Positions 1 through 10,291 are shown, counted from the stretch's first letter. The stretch is 64,000 nucleotides of DNA from Amaurobius ferox (GCA_951213105.1 OX578134.1:140967206-141031205), one strand, 5' to 3'. Translations and numbers: made by a program. The notes: generated from the letters alone by a model not told the origin.

Positions 1-123
1 TCTCAATCGACCAATTACGATCCGCAGTTGAACAAGCTGTCCACAGACTGCAGATTTTACATCTTGAAGAAGGGAACCATATTGAACAGCATTCCCAGCA
101 TCGATAAGGTCCTTTTGATATGA
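1..123 (+). CDS. possible 3'-terminal coding exon of an unknown gene, 5' cut by window edge
   Basis: Frame 1 is open from the first base for 40 codons (it includes NYDPQLNKL and [12 protein letters not shown]) and ends in TGA. Base composition is clearly more balanced than the AT-rich DNA that follows. A polyadenylation hexamer lies 17 nt after the stop, followed by a GT-rich stretch, as expected for a gene's 3' end. I do not recognise the protein. An alternative is that the exon ends earlier at an AAG/GTCCTT donor near 112, or that this is a transposon ORF tail. The reverse strand is also partly open, but its frame runs into the TA/TACA tract, so I prefer the plus strand. Confidence 0.4.
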   Translation, partial: SQSTNYDPQLNKLSTDCRFYILKKGTILNSIPSIDKVLLI

Positions 124-139
124 ATGCTTGGTACTTTTG

Positions 140-145
140 AATAAA
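140..145 (+). promoter_or_regulatory. polyadenylation signal AATAAA
   Basis: A canonical AATAAA hexamer lies 17 nt after the stop codon of the edge exon. A GT-rich segment (about 158-172) follows and could be the downstream element. It is only meaningful if the exon is real, because AATAAA is frequent by chance in DNA this AT-rich. Confidence 0.35.
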
Positions 146-179
146 ATGTGTTACAAATGTGTATTTTGTGTCTTTTCAG

Positions 180-352
180 CATATTTTCTGTTGTACAGCG
201 CCACCTATCGGTGTTTCTGGAACAAATTTTTTTTCGCGTAATCGCTTTTCCCATGTCTTGAGTAGTACGTTCAAAAATTTTGGAGCCTTTACACTGAGTA
301 GCTCGACCTATAGAGAGCTCAGAGTAGGGGTGTTTTAATTCTGACCACCCGG
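180..352. repeat. degenerate repeat-like segment with a GCGCCAYCTATCGG motif
   Basis: GC-richer than its surroundings. It carries a GCGCCACCTATCGG string near 198-211; almost the same string (GCGCCATCTATCGG) occurs near 63203-63216 beside a SINE. It has no open frame of interest. It could be a fragment of a dispersed element that abuts the TA tract. Confidence 0.25.
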
Positions 353-444
353 TACATATATATATATATATATACATATATATACATATATATTTATATA
401 TATATATACATATATCTACATACATATATCTACATACATATATA

Positions 445-539
<95 letters not shown>
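353..539. repeat. (TA)n / (TACA)n microsatellite
   Basis: Almost uninterrupted TA dinucleotides, with TACA/TACATACA runs in the middle (about 410-470). The apparent long reading frame across it on the minus strand ([14 protein letters not shown]) is a product of the repeat. Confidence 0.95.
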
Positions 540-542
<3 letters not shown>

Positions 543-2540
543 GATTTTGCATTGTACTATCCACGTGAATTTATATTTCAGAGCTTTCGGACCTATAAAT
601 ATCAGTACCAAAAGTATATATAGTTTTAACGTTTTTTGAAGCTCTAAAATATATTGGACATGAAATTTCATAATTGTAGGTCTTAAGCATTGTTTAAGAA
701 ATTTAGTTTATATTAAAAGTGTTTTCCCTCAAAACATTTTCACCTTAAAATCGGAAAATTATGTTTTAGATTTTCTTTAGAACTCATTTCGAAGAGTGTT
801 CTTTGGCTTATGATAGTATTAAGATTGAAACTGTGGAATAATTTTCCCGATCACTGCGAACGAAATGGTGTGATATATGTATGCAAAAAATCGCTTAAAG
901 TCTTAATTACATAAATAAATAACTAGAATAGTTAATTAAAAAGCCATATAAATATAATCAAAAGTAAATCGAATTTCTAAACATGATTTCGAGGTATATC
1001 GAATGTATTGTACGGTTACAAATTTCATAAATATATGTCAATTGAATTTTTCGTCACAGTGCACACACATTGGGAGACACGCAAGCACTCTGATCCATTA
1101 TTTAAAATATTGACATTGCAAGTGATCTCGTAATATATTCTGAATTAGAAAAATGAAATTTCAATTTTTAAATATATTTATTAATAATTCTCTTGTTTCA
1201 TATAAATAAAAAAATATATATTATTTCAAATAATTTATCACAAATTACTAGTTATTTTGTAGAAACATAGATCTAAATAAGTAATAATAAAATAGTGAAT
1301 ATATGAATTCCAATGTTAAAACGAATCAAAAATTTTGTTGCAAAATATGAACGTTTTATTACGTGTCATAAATCTTCAATATATAGAAAGAAATTCAAAT
1401 TATCTCGATGTGAATTTCGAATGAAGGATAATATCCAAACTAAACAAAATTACGAAATTTTCTGCAATTTATGTACTCATTTCATATAAGTTCCATTTAT
1501 TGAATTACCTTCTTCATACAACGCCACCAAGCACGCAGTGTTTGAATAAAGTAAAAAGTATAAATGCATCTGCTTGCAGTGCGATTCTAATGTCTGTGTT
1601 CTAAATAGTGAAGCTCCACTACAAGGAGTACGTGATGGAATCATGATAAATGAAGTCACTCACCTCTGGTGCCCATTAGAAGAGGCTTTTCGCAAAACCC
1701 CCTGGAGTTAGCCCAAAGTCGAGAGTATTGAGGCAGAGGCACGTTGTGAGGATGCTGTAATAATTGAACAAAATGCACTTGTAATCGTTGCAGATTCATT
1801 TATAAAAGATATTTTTATCTGTGGAGTCATAAAGTAAGCAGGAAAAGCAAGCAGTTGATGCATCCCTATATCAGTTGGTAATAAGTATATATCTTGCATA
1901 TTTTAATGCCTTTTAATGGATAAAAAGTGCATGCATAGACGTATAAATTCGTTTTGCAGACAATCTTACATATTGCATGACAGCAAAAATAGTTTCTACC
2001 TATGATTAAAAATGTTTTATTCATATCCAACGCTTTTATTTTTCATTTTTTTTATTTTAATGGATGTGAACTTTTATGGAATTCTGTATGGCACAGGAAG
2101 TCACGCAGTTGTCCTTAGGGCTGTCTCTTGCTCAAAAAAATGTGGATTCCAAGCTTAAAGCGCTGTAAATAAATATTCAAATTGAATACTTTTTTTTTTA
2201 TTTTCCTTTAAAATGATCATAATGTGGCACTCAAACCTTTAATATATGATGCACTACACCCATAAAAATATGCTTTATTTATTCGTAAAATCATTTTTAA
2301 TGTCCTGCAGATGAATTTCAACACACACTGCAACATTCTGAAATAATTCAACAAAAAAAGGAGCTTTCCGTTGTTATAGAAATTAAACAACACTATTTGG
2401 TTTTCCATGAAATAATTTTGAGATTTTGTGCAAGATGTCATTGAGAAGAAATTATTAAAGAAATCATTTAGTCATGCACTTTGCAAATTTACTTCATTGC
2501 CGAATCACGTGTTATTAAGTCATAATAAGAAAAGTAAAAT
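540..2540. other. AT-rich non-coding DNA, nothing supported
   Basis: No splice-flanked open frame or RNA gene stands out. Two short minus-strand frames (1477-1659 and 1708-1899) are a little less AT-rich than the background, and the stretch between them has two stops in frame. They could be a decayed coding fragment, but I see no family motif. Confidence 0.4.
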
Positions 2541-2747
2541 TGCACTGTAAAAAAATGTATGAGGTTACTGGAAAATTTCTAGAAAAAATGGGATTTCATA
2601 TAATTTTCTAGTTATTTTCCATGAATTTTTCTAGTAGCTTTTACACAGTTATACAGAAAAATCCATGTAATGATACTAGAAAATTATACTAGATCCCAAT
2701 TTCCTTGACATTTTCTAGTTACCTCATATATATTTTTCACAGCGTGC
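2541..2747. mobile_element. MITE with ~35-bp terminal inverted repeats
   Basis: The left end (GCACTGTAAAAAAATG, then TATGAGGTTACTGGAAAAT) is matched by the reverse complement of the right end (GCTGTGAAAAATATATATGAGG, then TAACTAGAAAAT) with a few mismatches. The ~205-bp unit has no coding capacity, and its inside is rich in TTTCTAG/CTAGAAA, so most of it can fold back on itself. TGCAC lies at both borders and may be part of the target site. The superfamily is unassigned. Confidence 0.65.
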
Positions 2748-3219
2748 ACTTATATTGTAAGTTTGGCATTTAAAATTAATATTTTTCAGTTCATTGAGTA
2801 CTAAAAGCAGATGGGGAAATGATTTTCTTATTATGGCTATTAAAATATATATATTAGTGCCTGTATAACGCCAGTAACAAAATTATGTTTTCAATGTTAT
2901 CAATTATTTTACTTTCTCTGTTTACAATCGTAACATTTCTAGAAAACCGTCATATTCATTCTTTACAATTTTGAATTTCGGGACATACATTTACTTTAAG
3001 TATATTCAATGAATTGACTTCCAAAATATAATTTAAAGACTATTTTTAGAAGACCACTATTCTTTATAATTTTATATTTTACGATACATCCTTATCTTAA
3101 ATGTATTCAATACACTGCTTTCTAAACTACTCTTTAAAAACTATTTCTTGAAAACCACTCAAAACTATGCTTTATAATTTTGAATTTCAGGATGGAGCTT
3201 TACTTTAAATATATTCATC

Positions 3220-3444
3220 GCTCATGCTCAATTTGTTGTTAAAGATAATTTTCAGCCTCTTTTTGAAAATACTTTCCTTTTGATTCTTTGCAATAACCCT
3301 CGTGATATTCTCCTTTTTGAATCCCTTTTTTTTTATATCTACCGTGAGTCCGTTTGTAATTTTGACCCTGTTATGAATTTGAGTTACGCTTTGCGACTGA
3401 TCCTCGACCTCATGCAATTCAAGTCTCTGCAAAGTTATCTTTGA
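3220..3444 (+). pseudogene. PLE ORF, C-terminal remnant downstream of the GIY-YIG core
   Basis: There are 74 open codons followed by TGA. The peptide aligns by eye with the C-terminal part of the copy at 37655-38213: QFVVKDNFQPLFENTFLL, CNNPRDILLFESLF, CNFDPV, MQFKSL. The catalytic GIY-YIG motif itself lies upstream of the truncation point and is absent. A frame on the opposite strand (3205-3486) is a shadow of this one. Confidence 0.7.
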
Positions 3445-3683
3445 CGTCTTCGTCTTTGGGATTATGCTTGGTTGTCTCCCCACCACCTGCTTTCAATTTC
3501 TGTAATTAAATTGTAATTTACTATGCTATTCTTTTATTGTTGGAATTTTTAGAACTCTAAAAAAAATTGTTTTATAGTTTTCGGTTTATCCTTGTCTAAA
3601 CGTAGATTCATTTGTAAATTGTATTTATGCAAATTTTGTCGCTAGATCTGGTCTATATATAAACGATTCAAATCTTATTTCCA

Positions 3684-3733
3684 TGTAGCCACTGATGAAA
3701 AGCGTACTTATGCTCGAAAGCGCTCGGGCCCTT
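3684..3733 (+). ncRNA. hammerhead-ribozyme-like motif of the PLE 3' region
   Basis: Core CTGATGA at 3692-3698, then a 5-bp stem II (AGCGT/ATGCT with an ACTT loop), CGAAA at 3715-3719, then self-complementary GCGC followed by TC, the expected cleavage position. Stem I pairs GCC (before the core) with GGC (after the TC), with one mismatch next to the core. Known: PLEs carry hammerhead ribozymes, often with a minimal stem III. Two extra A residues between CTGATGA and stem II are not canonical, so activity is unproven. Confidence 0.55.
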
Positions 3734-4033
3734 TTTTAAAAAATTTGTGTACGTCTTATAGGAAGTAAAATAAAGACTTTCTGTTGTAGATGTGTGCCTA
3801 ATTTTTGTTATATTCATAGCATTGCTTTCTAAACTATTCTTTAAAAACTATTTCTAGAAAGCCACTCTAAACTATTCTTTACAATTTTTGATTTCAGGAT
3901 ACACCTTTACTTCATATTCAATACATTTCTTTCTGAATTATGATTCTTCATAAACTATTTCTAGAAGATCACTTTAAACTATCCTTTACAATTTTGAATT
4001 TCAGGATATATATTTACTTTAAATACGTATATT

Positions 4034-5232
4034 CACAGTTTTTTAACTATTTAAATGTATATTATTCTCACGTTATCACGAAAAAAATTCAAACTTCGAT
4101 CAGTAAAATTAAATTCAATACCCGTAAAATTCAAAATTACATCATATCTCAAATGAAAAGTACATAACGGTATTCAACACACTACAAACTATATTTCGTT
4201 TCACTAACATAATTTACCGTATGCTCCATCTTGTCTCCTAATTTAATCAAGTACATAGCAAAAACTAACACTGCATGAATGACAGGCAGACGGAATTGCC
4301 ACTGGAAATTCCCGAGATCTGTATAAGATAAATTACTACGAAACTATGTACGACTACTCCGGTACCACTTGGAATTCAAACTATTTCCTGACAGCAGTTT
4401 CAATCTGAATTCTGTTACAAGAGAACGTGCAGATTCGTTTAGTGAAATGCAATATGTCATTGGACAAATGCAATTAAGTCTGTAGTTCGAATATTTCATT
4501 TCAACATCCTATTAGTCCGCCTTTACTGATTAGTAAGTAGAAAGGTATAATAAGCTTGATAGAGTGGAGAATGCAGAATGCCATAGATCATCTAACACAA
4601 AAGGAAATATAAATTGTATTATATAAAATTTTATCGTTTTAATTTTAAAACACTGAATTTCTTGCAGTTGTATGGAGCTTTTCTGAATTACAGCTAACAT
4701 ATTAATCTAACATCAATTAAAATTTTCCTTACGTCATCAATGTATCACTTTTTAATACGATCCAAAAAATTGTAATCAGACAGGAAAAAATTGTAATAAA
4801 AATAGGTGAAATCTGGTTTATTTACTATAATGTATACTGCAGTATTTGTATACAAAGTACGGATCGAAGAAGAAGCGTCAGATTTGCTCGAAACCTCTAT
4901 TTTTAATGTATATGACGCATAGAATCAATTATCTGTAAAACCCACACATATTATTTGTTTCAACATTATTTTGATATGTAAATGGTAAACAAAAATCTCT
5001 CGGAAAAAATCAACTATAAAAATTGTTTTGCTGTTAAAGCATTTAATCGATGTCACCTAATCTTTGAAGAGAAGGAGGGAGGGATCCACATTCTTGCCCC
5101 TTCCCTCATCCAATCAGCACCCAATAGGTTAGTCCTAATGGAAGCGTCGGACTACCCTATTACCTGGTACTAATTATAGTTTGGAGAAACTGAAGGATAG
5201 TTCTTTTTATAAAATGAACCGCAAGAGTTTTG
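4034..5232. other. AT-rich non-coding DNA, nothing supported
   Basis: Short frames only (for example 4982-5173), with no splice context or family motif. No repeat structure that I can see. Confidence 0.4.
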
Positions 5233-5244
5233 AAATATAAGTTT

Positions 5245-5498
5245 TTTTTTAAATTTTATTTTTTTTTTTTTTTCAAAAGCCCAGAAACTTGACTTCAATC
5301 ATTCGCCTATATATCGGTCAGGAACGTAAACCATTTAGCCGTCCTAGGACGCTGCCCAGGCGCACTAAAGGAGGATGGACCACACTGCGCCCAACAACAC
5401 ACCATCCATGCTTTACGTGGGACTCGAACCCACAACGCAGCGGTCAAACGATAGCTTGGAAACGCTCGCCTTGACCGCTCGACCACCGTGTCGGCTTA
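5245..5498 (-). mobile_element. tRNA-derived SINE (family 2), full length with target-site duplication
   Basis: On the minus strand the element begins with a tRNA-like head. The A box is TGGTCGAGCGG and the B box GGTTCGAGTCC, close to the RNA polymerase III consensus; the long variable-arm-like spacing suggests a Leu/Ser-type tRNA origin. An unrelated ~150-bp body follows, then an A-rich tail (T-rich on the plus strand, 5241-5273). A 12-bp direct repeat, AAATATAAGTTT, flanks it at 5233-5244 and 5499-5510. It shares the tRNA-head design, but no obvious body, with the SINEs near 30-31.6 kb. Confidence 0.85.
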
Positions 5499-5510
5499 AA
5501 ATATAAGTTT

Positions 5511-6412
5511 AAAAGAATAAATTTGCCTAAATAAATTCATTGAATGCATATTTTACATGAAACTTTTATAATAAAACGAATAAAATTATTTTCATTAAAC
5601 CATATTTAAAGAAACAAAAACATTACTGTGGTGGCTCATCAGTTTCATTTATTCATTTGAGGGGGGGGGGGACTTGGCGTTCTCTTAAAATGAGCCAAAT
5701 AAAAAGTATAACTTTAATTTTCCATTGAGGAAACACAAATTGGTGTTTATAATAAAAGTAATTTATCTGGCTGTGTAAGGGAAGTCTCATACTGCCCACA
5801 TCAGATTTTATCTATACATCTGTATTCTATCCGTTAAATACGATTTTTGAAATGTAAATTTTATTGGTTACTATATCCGTTTTGTATCTGAATAATCGCT
5901 TAACATCTATCTTCCATCCCGTGGATCAACAATATACTACTGAATGCAGTTTTGAAAGCGTTACAGTTTAATGTAAATTTTATTTTTATTCTGCGAAGGA
6001 TTACTTTAATTTGGCATTATTGAGTAATCTGGAACATTTCTTCTTCCTTATAATACTCATTAATTAATTAATCTAGTTCTCTAACTATAATTGTGCCTCT
6101 ATAATGACTTTCACAACTTCGAAATATTTAAATAACGTAATCCCTTAGAAGATAGAAAGAACTAAAAGTAATTATCTAAATACGGTAATTGCATTTTGTA
6201 AGACAACGAATACATATATTGTATTTTTTACCTCTTTATTTCCTATCCAGAAATATAAAAATTGGCATCGTATCTTCCAATGAAAGAATACCGAATTTAT
6301 GGAAGTTCCTTTGTTTTACAATATGCGTTAATATATCGAAATACATAATTTGATGTACAATTAAGAAATGTGTGTACTGTTTATCTCTTGCAGATTATGA
6401 ACCGAGAGTACA
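5511..6412. other. AT-rich non-coding DNA with a short G run
   Basis: A G10 homopolymer near 5661-5671 is the only feature. Near 5780-5810 there is a short 'gggaagtctcatactgcccacatcagattt' type segment that resembles the reverse complement of the head of repeat families A/B; it may be a small fragment. Confidence 0.4.
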
Positions 6413-6483
6413 CTTAAAAAAATCTGTTGTGGGCAGCATATGACTTTCCTTATATAATGCAATGAATTTACTACATTTACAGT
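6413..6483 (+). mobile_element. head fragment of repeat family B
   Basis: About 70 bp identical in layout to the first 70 bp of the complete copy that follows directly (AATCTGTTGTGGGCAGCAT, ATGACTTTCCTTATATAATG, then TTTACTAC). It is a tandem duplication of the 5' end, or a truncated element abutting a full one. Confidence 0.7.
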
Positions 6484-7263
6484 TAAAAAAAATCTGATGT
6501 GGGCAACACATGACTTTCCTTATATAATGTAATGAAATTACTACTTTTACAGTAAAAAAATAGGTTTTTCTTATAGTAGATAATTATATTATTTCCAAGA
6601 TATTGAATTTTCGACAATTAGTAGTCATTTTCATTGATTTAGAGTCATTTTTATCCATTTGGCGAGATTTTCGTTAATTTCCCAACATTTCAAAAAGTCG
6701 CCAAGTTGGCGACATTCCGCCAAATTCGTCGCCAAAATCTCGCCAAGCGTTATGGACGAAGAAATAAGTTGGAGTTACAGCAGATAAATGACTATTGGCG
6801 TTCAAATACAAAAATATTACACAAAGTATCTTTTTTCATGAACGGAACTAGCTAGATCCACGAGAATGATGTCACCAAATTTATCGCATGGTATTACATA
6901 TTAAAAGTGAACACGTTTCTCAATAGGAAATATGTTTTTTTTTTCATTTTACATGACTTTTTGATAATTTTTTTTAAAAATGTGCAATATCTCGAGAACG
7001 GTTCATGTTAGCGTTCTAAAATTTAGGTCAATCGTTTTCTAATAAAAAATTACATAGGAAATGTCTATTTGCGTAACTTTATTAATGGTTTTGATTTTTT
7101 GACGATTTTTTCGAAATTTTATTCGAAAATTTAGGGGGGTTCTAAACATTCGATTACGTATAAAAACAATAGGCTTCCAGTATTTACGGATTGTGATTTT
7201 TGTACCAAATTTGGTTCGAATCGGTCTATTAGTTCGTCAGTTATCGTCTCCAAAGTCTCACTG

Positions 7264-7295
<32 letters not shown>

Positions 7296-7456
7296 TTTCA
7301 CACACACACACACGCACACACACACAGACATCACTTCAAAAATGTTTAATTCGTGATCAGGGATGCTTGAAAAGTGCTCTCCCGTCGAAAACTCGAATTC
7401 GAATTTTCGACCCCGTCACAATACTTTCCTTATACATTATGTATATAAGGAAAGTA
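6484..7456 (+). mobile_element. family B repeat element, complete, forward
   Basis: Family B layout: a head AATCTGATGTGGGCAACAC in which ATGTG and CACAT can pair; ACTTTCCTTATATA shortly after; a strong internal palindrome GTCGCCAAGTTGGCGAC (near 6697); a conserved 'tctcgagaacgg' segment; a motif ACCAAATTTGGTTCGAAT, then 'atcggtctattagttcg'; a (CA)n core (7262-7325); GTCGAAAACTCGAATTCG; and a 3' hairpin ACTTTCCTTATA/TATAAGGAAAGT. The first ACTTTCC is inverted relative to the terminal GGAAAGT, so the element has subterminal inverted repeats. It has no coding capacity. The architecture resembles non-autonomous Helentron/HINE elements; that assignment is inference. Confidence 0.75.
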
Positions 7457-7624
7457 ATATATCTTAGGAGTACACTTAAAATATATCTTAAGAGTACACT
7501 TAAAACATATCTTAAAATTACACTTAAAACATCTCTTAAAATTACACTTAAAACATATCTTAAAATTACACTCAAAACATATATTAAGTGTGTAGTTAAA
7601 CCATATCTTGAGAGTATATTTAAA
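7457..7624. repeat. 24-bp minisatellite, 7 units, between two element tails
   Basis: Seven consecutive 24-bp units of the type ACATATCTTAAAATTACACT plus TAAA, with drift at both ends. It starts on the base after the terminal GGAAAGTA of the forward family B copy and lies about 35 bp before the mirror-image tail of the next copy. Confidence 0.9.
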
Positions 7625-7657
7625 ATGTAAATGAATTTTGCCTTTAAAACCTTTTTA

Positions 7658-8513
7658 ATTTCCTTATATACATAATGTATAAGGAAAGTATTGTGACGGG
7701 ATCGAAAATTCGAATTCGAATTTTCGACGGGAGAGCACGTTTCAAGCATCCCTAATCACGAATCAAACATTTTTGAAGTGATGTCTGTATGTGTGTGTGT
7801 GTCAGTGAGTCTGTGGAGACGATAACTGACGAATGAATGGACTGATTCGAACGAAATTTGGTACAAAAATCACAATCCGTAAACACTGGAAGCCTATTGT
7901 TTTAATACGCAATCGAATGTCCAGAACCCCCCCCCCCCTAAATTTTTGAATAAAATTTTCAAAAAATCGCAAAATATCAAAACCACTAATAAAGTTACGT
8001 AAATAGACATTTCTTATGTAATTTTTAATTAGAAAACGATTGACATAAATTTTAGAACTCTAACATGAACCGTTCTCGAGATATTACACATTTTAAAAAA
8101 GAAATATCAAAAAGTCATATAAAATGAAAAAAAAATATTTCCAATTGAGAAATATGCTCACTTTTCATATGTAATACCATACGATAAATTGGGTGACAGC
8201 ATTCTCGCGGATCTAGCTCGTTCCATTCATGAAAAAAGATACTTTGAGTAATACTTTTGTATTGCAACGCCAATAGTCATTTATCTGCTGTAAGAACAAC
8301 TTATTTCTTCGTCCATAACGCTTGGAGAGATTTTGACGTCGAATTTGGTGGAATATCGCCAACTTGGCGACTTTTTGAAATGTTGCCAAATTAACGAAAA
8401 TCTCGCCAATTGAATAAAAATGACGCTAAATCAATGAAAAAGACGACTAATTGTCGAAAAATTCAATATCTTGGAAAGAACATTAGTATCTGCTATAAGA
8501 AAAACCTATTTTT
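7658..8513 (-). mobile_element. family B repeat element, reverse, head truncated
   Basis: Reverse-complement copy starting with the 3' hairpin. It runs through the GT microsatellite (7788-7802), a C9 run (7929-7937) and the internal palindrome region to the 'cctatttttac' segment. The last ~70 bp of the head are missing, and the next copy begins exactly there. Confidence 0.75.
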
Positions 8514-9477
8514 ACTTTCCTTATATACATAATGTATAAGGAAAGTATTGTGATACGGGGTCGAAAATTCGAATTCGAGTTTTCGACGGGAGAGCACGTT
8601 TCAAGCATCCCTGCTCACGAATCAAACATTTTTGAAGTGATGTCTGTGTGTGTGTGTGTGTGTATGAAAGTATGTGTATGTGTGTGTGTGTGTGTGTGTG
8701 TCAGTGGGTCTGTGGAGACTATATCTGACGAACGAATGAACCGATTCGAACCAAATTTGGTACAAAAATCACAATCTGTAAACACTGGAAGCCTATTGCT
8801 TTCATATGCAATCGAATGTTCAGAACCCACCCCCCCTAAATTTTCGAATGATATTTTGAAAAAATCGTTAAAAAATCAAAACCACTAATAAAGTTACGCA
8901 AATAGACATTTCTTATGTAATTTTTCATTAGAAAACGATTGACATAAATTTTAGAACGCTAACATGAACCGTTCTTGAGATAATGCACATTTTTCAAAAA
9001 AAATATCAAAAAGTCATATAAAATAGAAAAAAAATATTTCCTATTGAGAAACATGTTCACTTTTCATATATAATATCCTGCGATAAGTTGGGTGACATCA
9101 TTTTCGTGGATCTAGCTCGTTCCATTCATGAAAAAAGATACTTTGAGTAATACTTTTGTATTTGAACGCCAATTTATCTGCTGTAAGAATAACTTATTTC
9201 TTCGTCCATAACGCTTGGCGAGATTTTGGCGACGAAATTGGCGGAATGTCGCCAACTTGGCGACTTTTTGAAATGTTACCAAATTAACGAAAATCTCGCC
9301 AAATGGATAAAAATGACGCTAAATCGATGAAAATGACGACTAATTGTCGAAAATTCAATATCTTGGAAAGAATATTACTATCTACTATAAGAAAAACCTA
9401 TTTCTTTTACTGCAAAAGTAGTAAATTCATTACATTATATAAGGAAATTCATGTGTTGCCCACATCAGATTTTTTTC
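8514..9477 (-). mobile_element. family B repeat element, reverse, complete
   Basis: Starts with ACTTTCCTTATATACATAA and ends with the inverted head (GTTGCCCACATCAGATTTTT). It has a GT core at 8643-8701. It is close to the copy at 7658-8513 along its whole length, so the two probably arose by tandem insertion into, or duplication at, the element end. Confidence 0.8.
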
Positions 9478-9666
9478 TTTGTCTTCTTTTTTTTGTCTTT
9501 CCAGACTCTCCAGAAGAGCCAGACCGCCGGTGAACTAAAGCAGTGATGTAACGTGTGTGGTACGTGTACCTCAGTGGGTAAGACAGTTAATAAGTAAGTG
9601 TATGTGAAGAATATTTAATGTTTTCTTTTTGCACTTTTTCCCTTAACACAAAATGTATATTAACAG

Positions 9667-9765
9667 AACAAGAAAGATCAATCATGCATAAAGCACTGAT
9701 TGTAAAACACTTTCCAACTGCAATTCGATTTTATTTAAACATCTCTAAAATGCGATACATTCAGA
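9667..9765 (+). mobile_element. head fragment of repeat family C
   Basis: Nearly identical to 43798-43890 (CAAGAAAGATCAATCATGC, then AAACACTTTCCAAC and ATTTTATTTAAACA). The first 30 bp can fold (ATCAATCATGC/GCAtTGAT). A short inverted piece related to the sequence just after it (9769-9800) also occurs near 13923-13960. Confidence 0.65.
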
Positions 9766-10070
9766 ATGAGCGGATAAACGAGCAAATTCCCACTTAACGC
9801 GCATCCTTCTGCGCATATTCAGAAAATAATGGACTTGTGATTGAACTACTAACTACTATAGAACATATAAAATTCGCAGCATATGGAACTCGGTAATCTG
9901 TTAAAGGTTCTGAAAATATAAAAATTATCTTGATTTACGGAAGAATAAATGATAACGTAACAATCTATAAATTATAATTGCGAGTGAATATGTATGTGAC
10001 GAGAGATTGCTTAAACCCTGTAAAATATCTAAAGGGTCTTTGATATGTCCGAAAATTGGTTATTTAAAAT

Positions 10071-10291
10071 GGGTCTGGGTCATAATCCCGACAGCCGAAA
10101 TCCCGACAACCCAGAATCCCGACAGCCGATATCCCGACATGCCAAAATTCCGACAGGGTCGAAATCCCGACAAATCAAAATCCCGACAAGGTCGAAATCC
10201 CGACAAGCCAAAATCCCGACAAAGTCGAAATCCCGACAAGCCAAAATCCCGACAAGGTCGAAATCCCGACAAGCCAAAATCCCGAGAACCG
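10071..10291 (+). repeat. 33-bp (16+17) minisatellite, left arm
   Basis: Repeated ATCCCGACA words every 16-17 bp. All frames are open because the unit has no stops, so the Arg/Pro/Lys-rich reading frames here (NPDKPKSRQGR) are artefacts. Confidence 0.9.

Larger units (their letters stand above)
3219..3810 (+). mobile_element. 5'-truncated Penelope-like element (PLE), 3' end
   Basis: It comprises the C-terminal end of the PLE ORF, a ~250-bp AT-rich 3' region, a hammerhead-like motif, and AAATAAAG near the end. It is inserted into a unit of the ~108-bp tandem array and flanked by the 7-bp direct repeat TATTCAT (3212-3218 and 3811-3817). The repeat unit resumes immediately after, so the boundaries are well fixed. 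The reverse transcriptase and most of the endonuclease are missing. Confidence 0.75.
2935..4033. repeat. divergent ~108-bp tandem array (5 units), interrupted by a PLE
   Basis: Units are recognised by a shared core: ACTATTTCTAGAAGACCACT, then TTTACAATTTTGAATTTCAGG, then TTTACTTTAAATATATTCA. Core positions near 2970, 3070, 3179, 3884 and 3992 give spacings of about 100, 109 and 108 bp outside the insertion. The one large gap (705 bp) equals one unit plus the 592-bp PLE insertion. Confidence 0.75.

Noticed and set aside
57..671. 204-codon minus-strand frame
   Set aside because: Most of it is TA/TACA repeat, and it is antisense to the better-supported edge exon.
3205..3486. 93-codon minus-strand frame
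   Set aside because: Shadow of the plus-strand PLE C-terminal frame, which matches two other copies.
5420..5498. A functional tRNA-Leu/Ser gene
   Set aside because: The head is tRNA-like but is followed by a SINE body and A-rich tail inside a target-site duplication, so it is a SINE head.
10071..10291. CRISPR-like regular spacing of ATCCCGACA words
   Set aside because: Units are contiguous 16/17-bp tandem repeats without unique spacers, mirrored as an inverted arm, in a eukaryotic genome.
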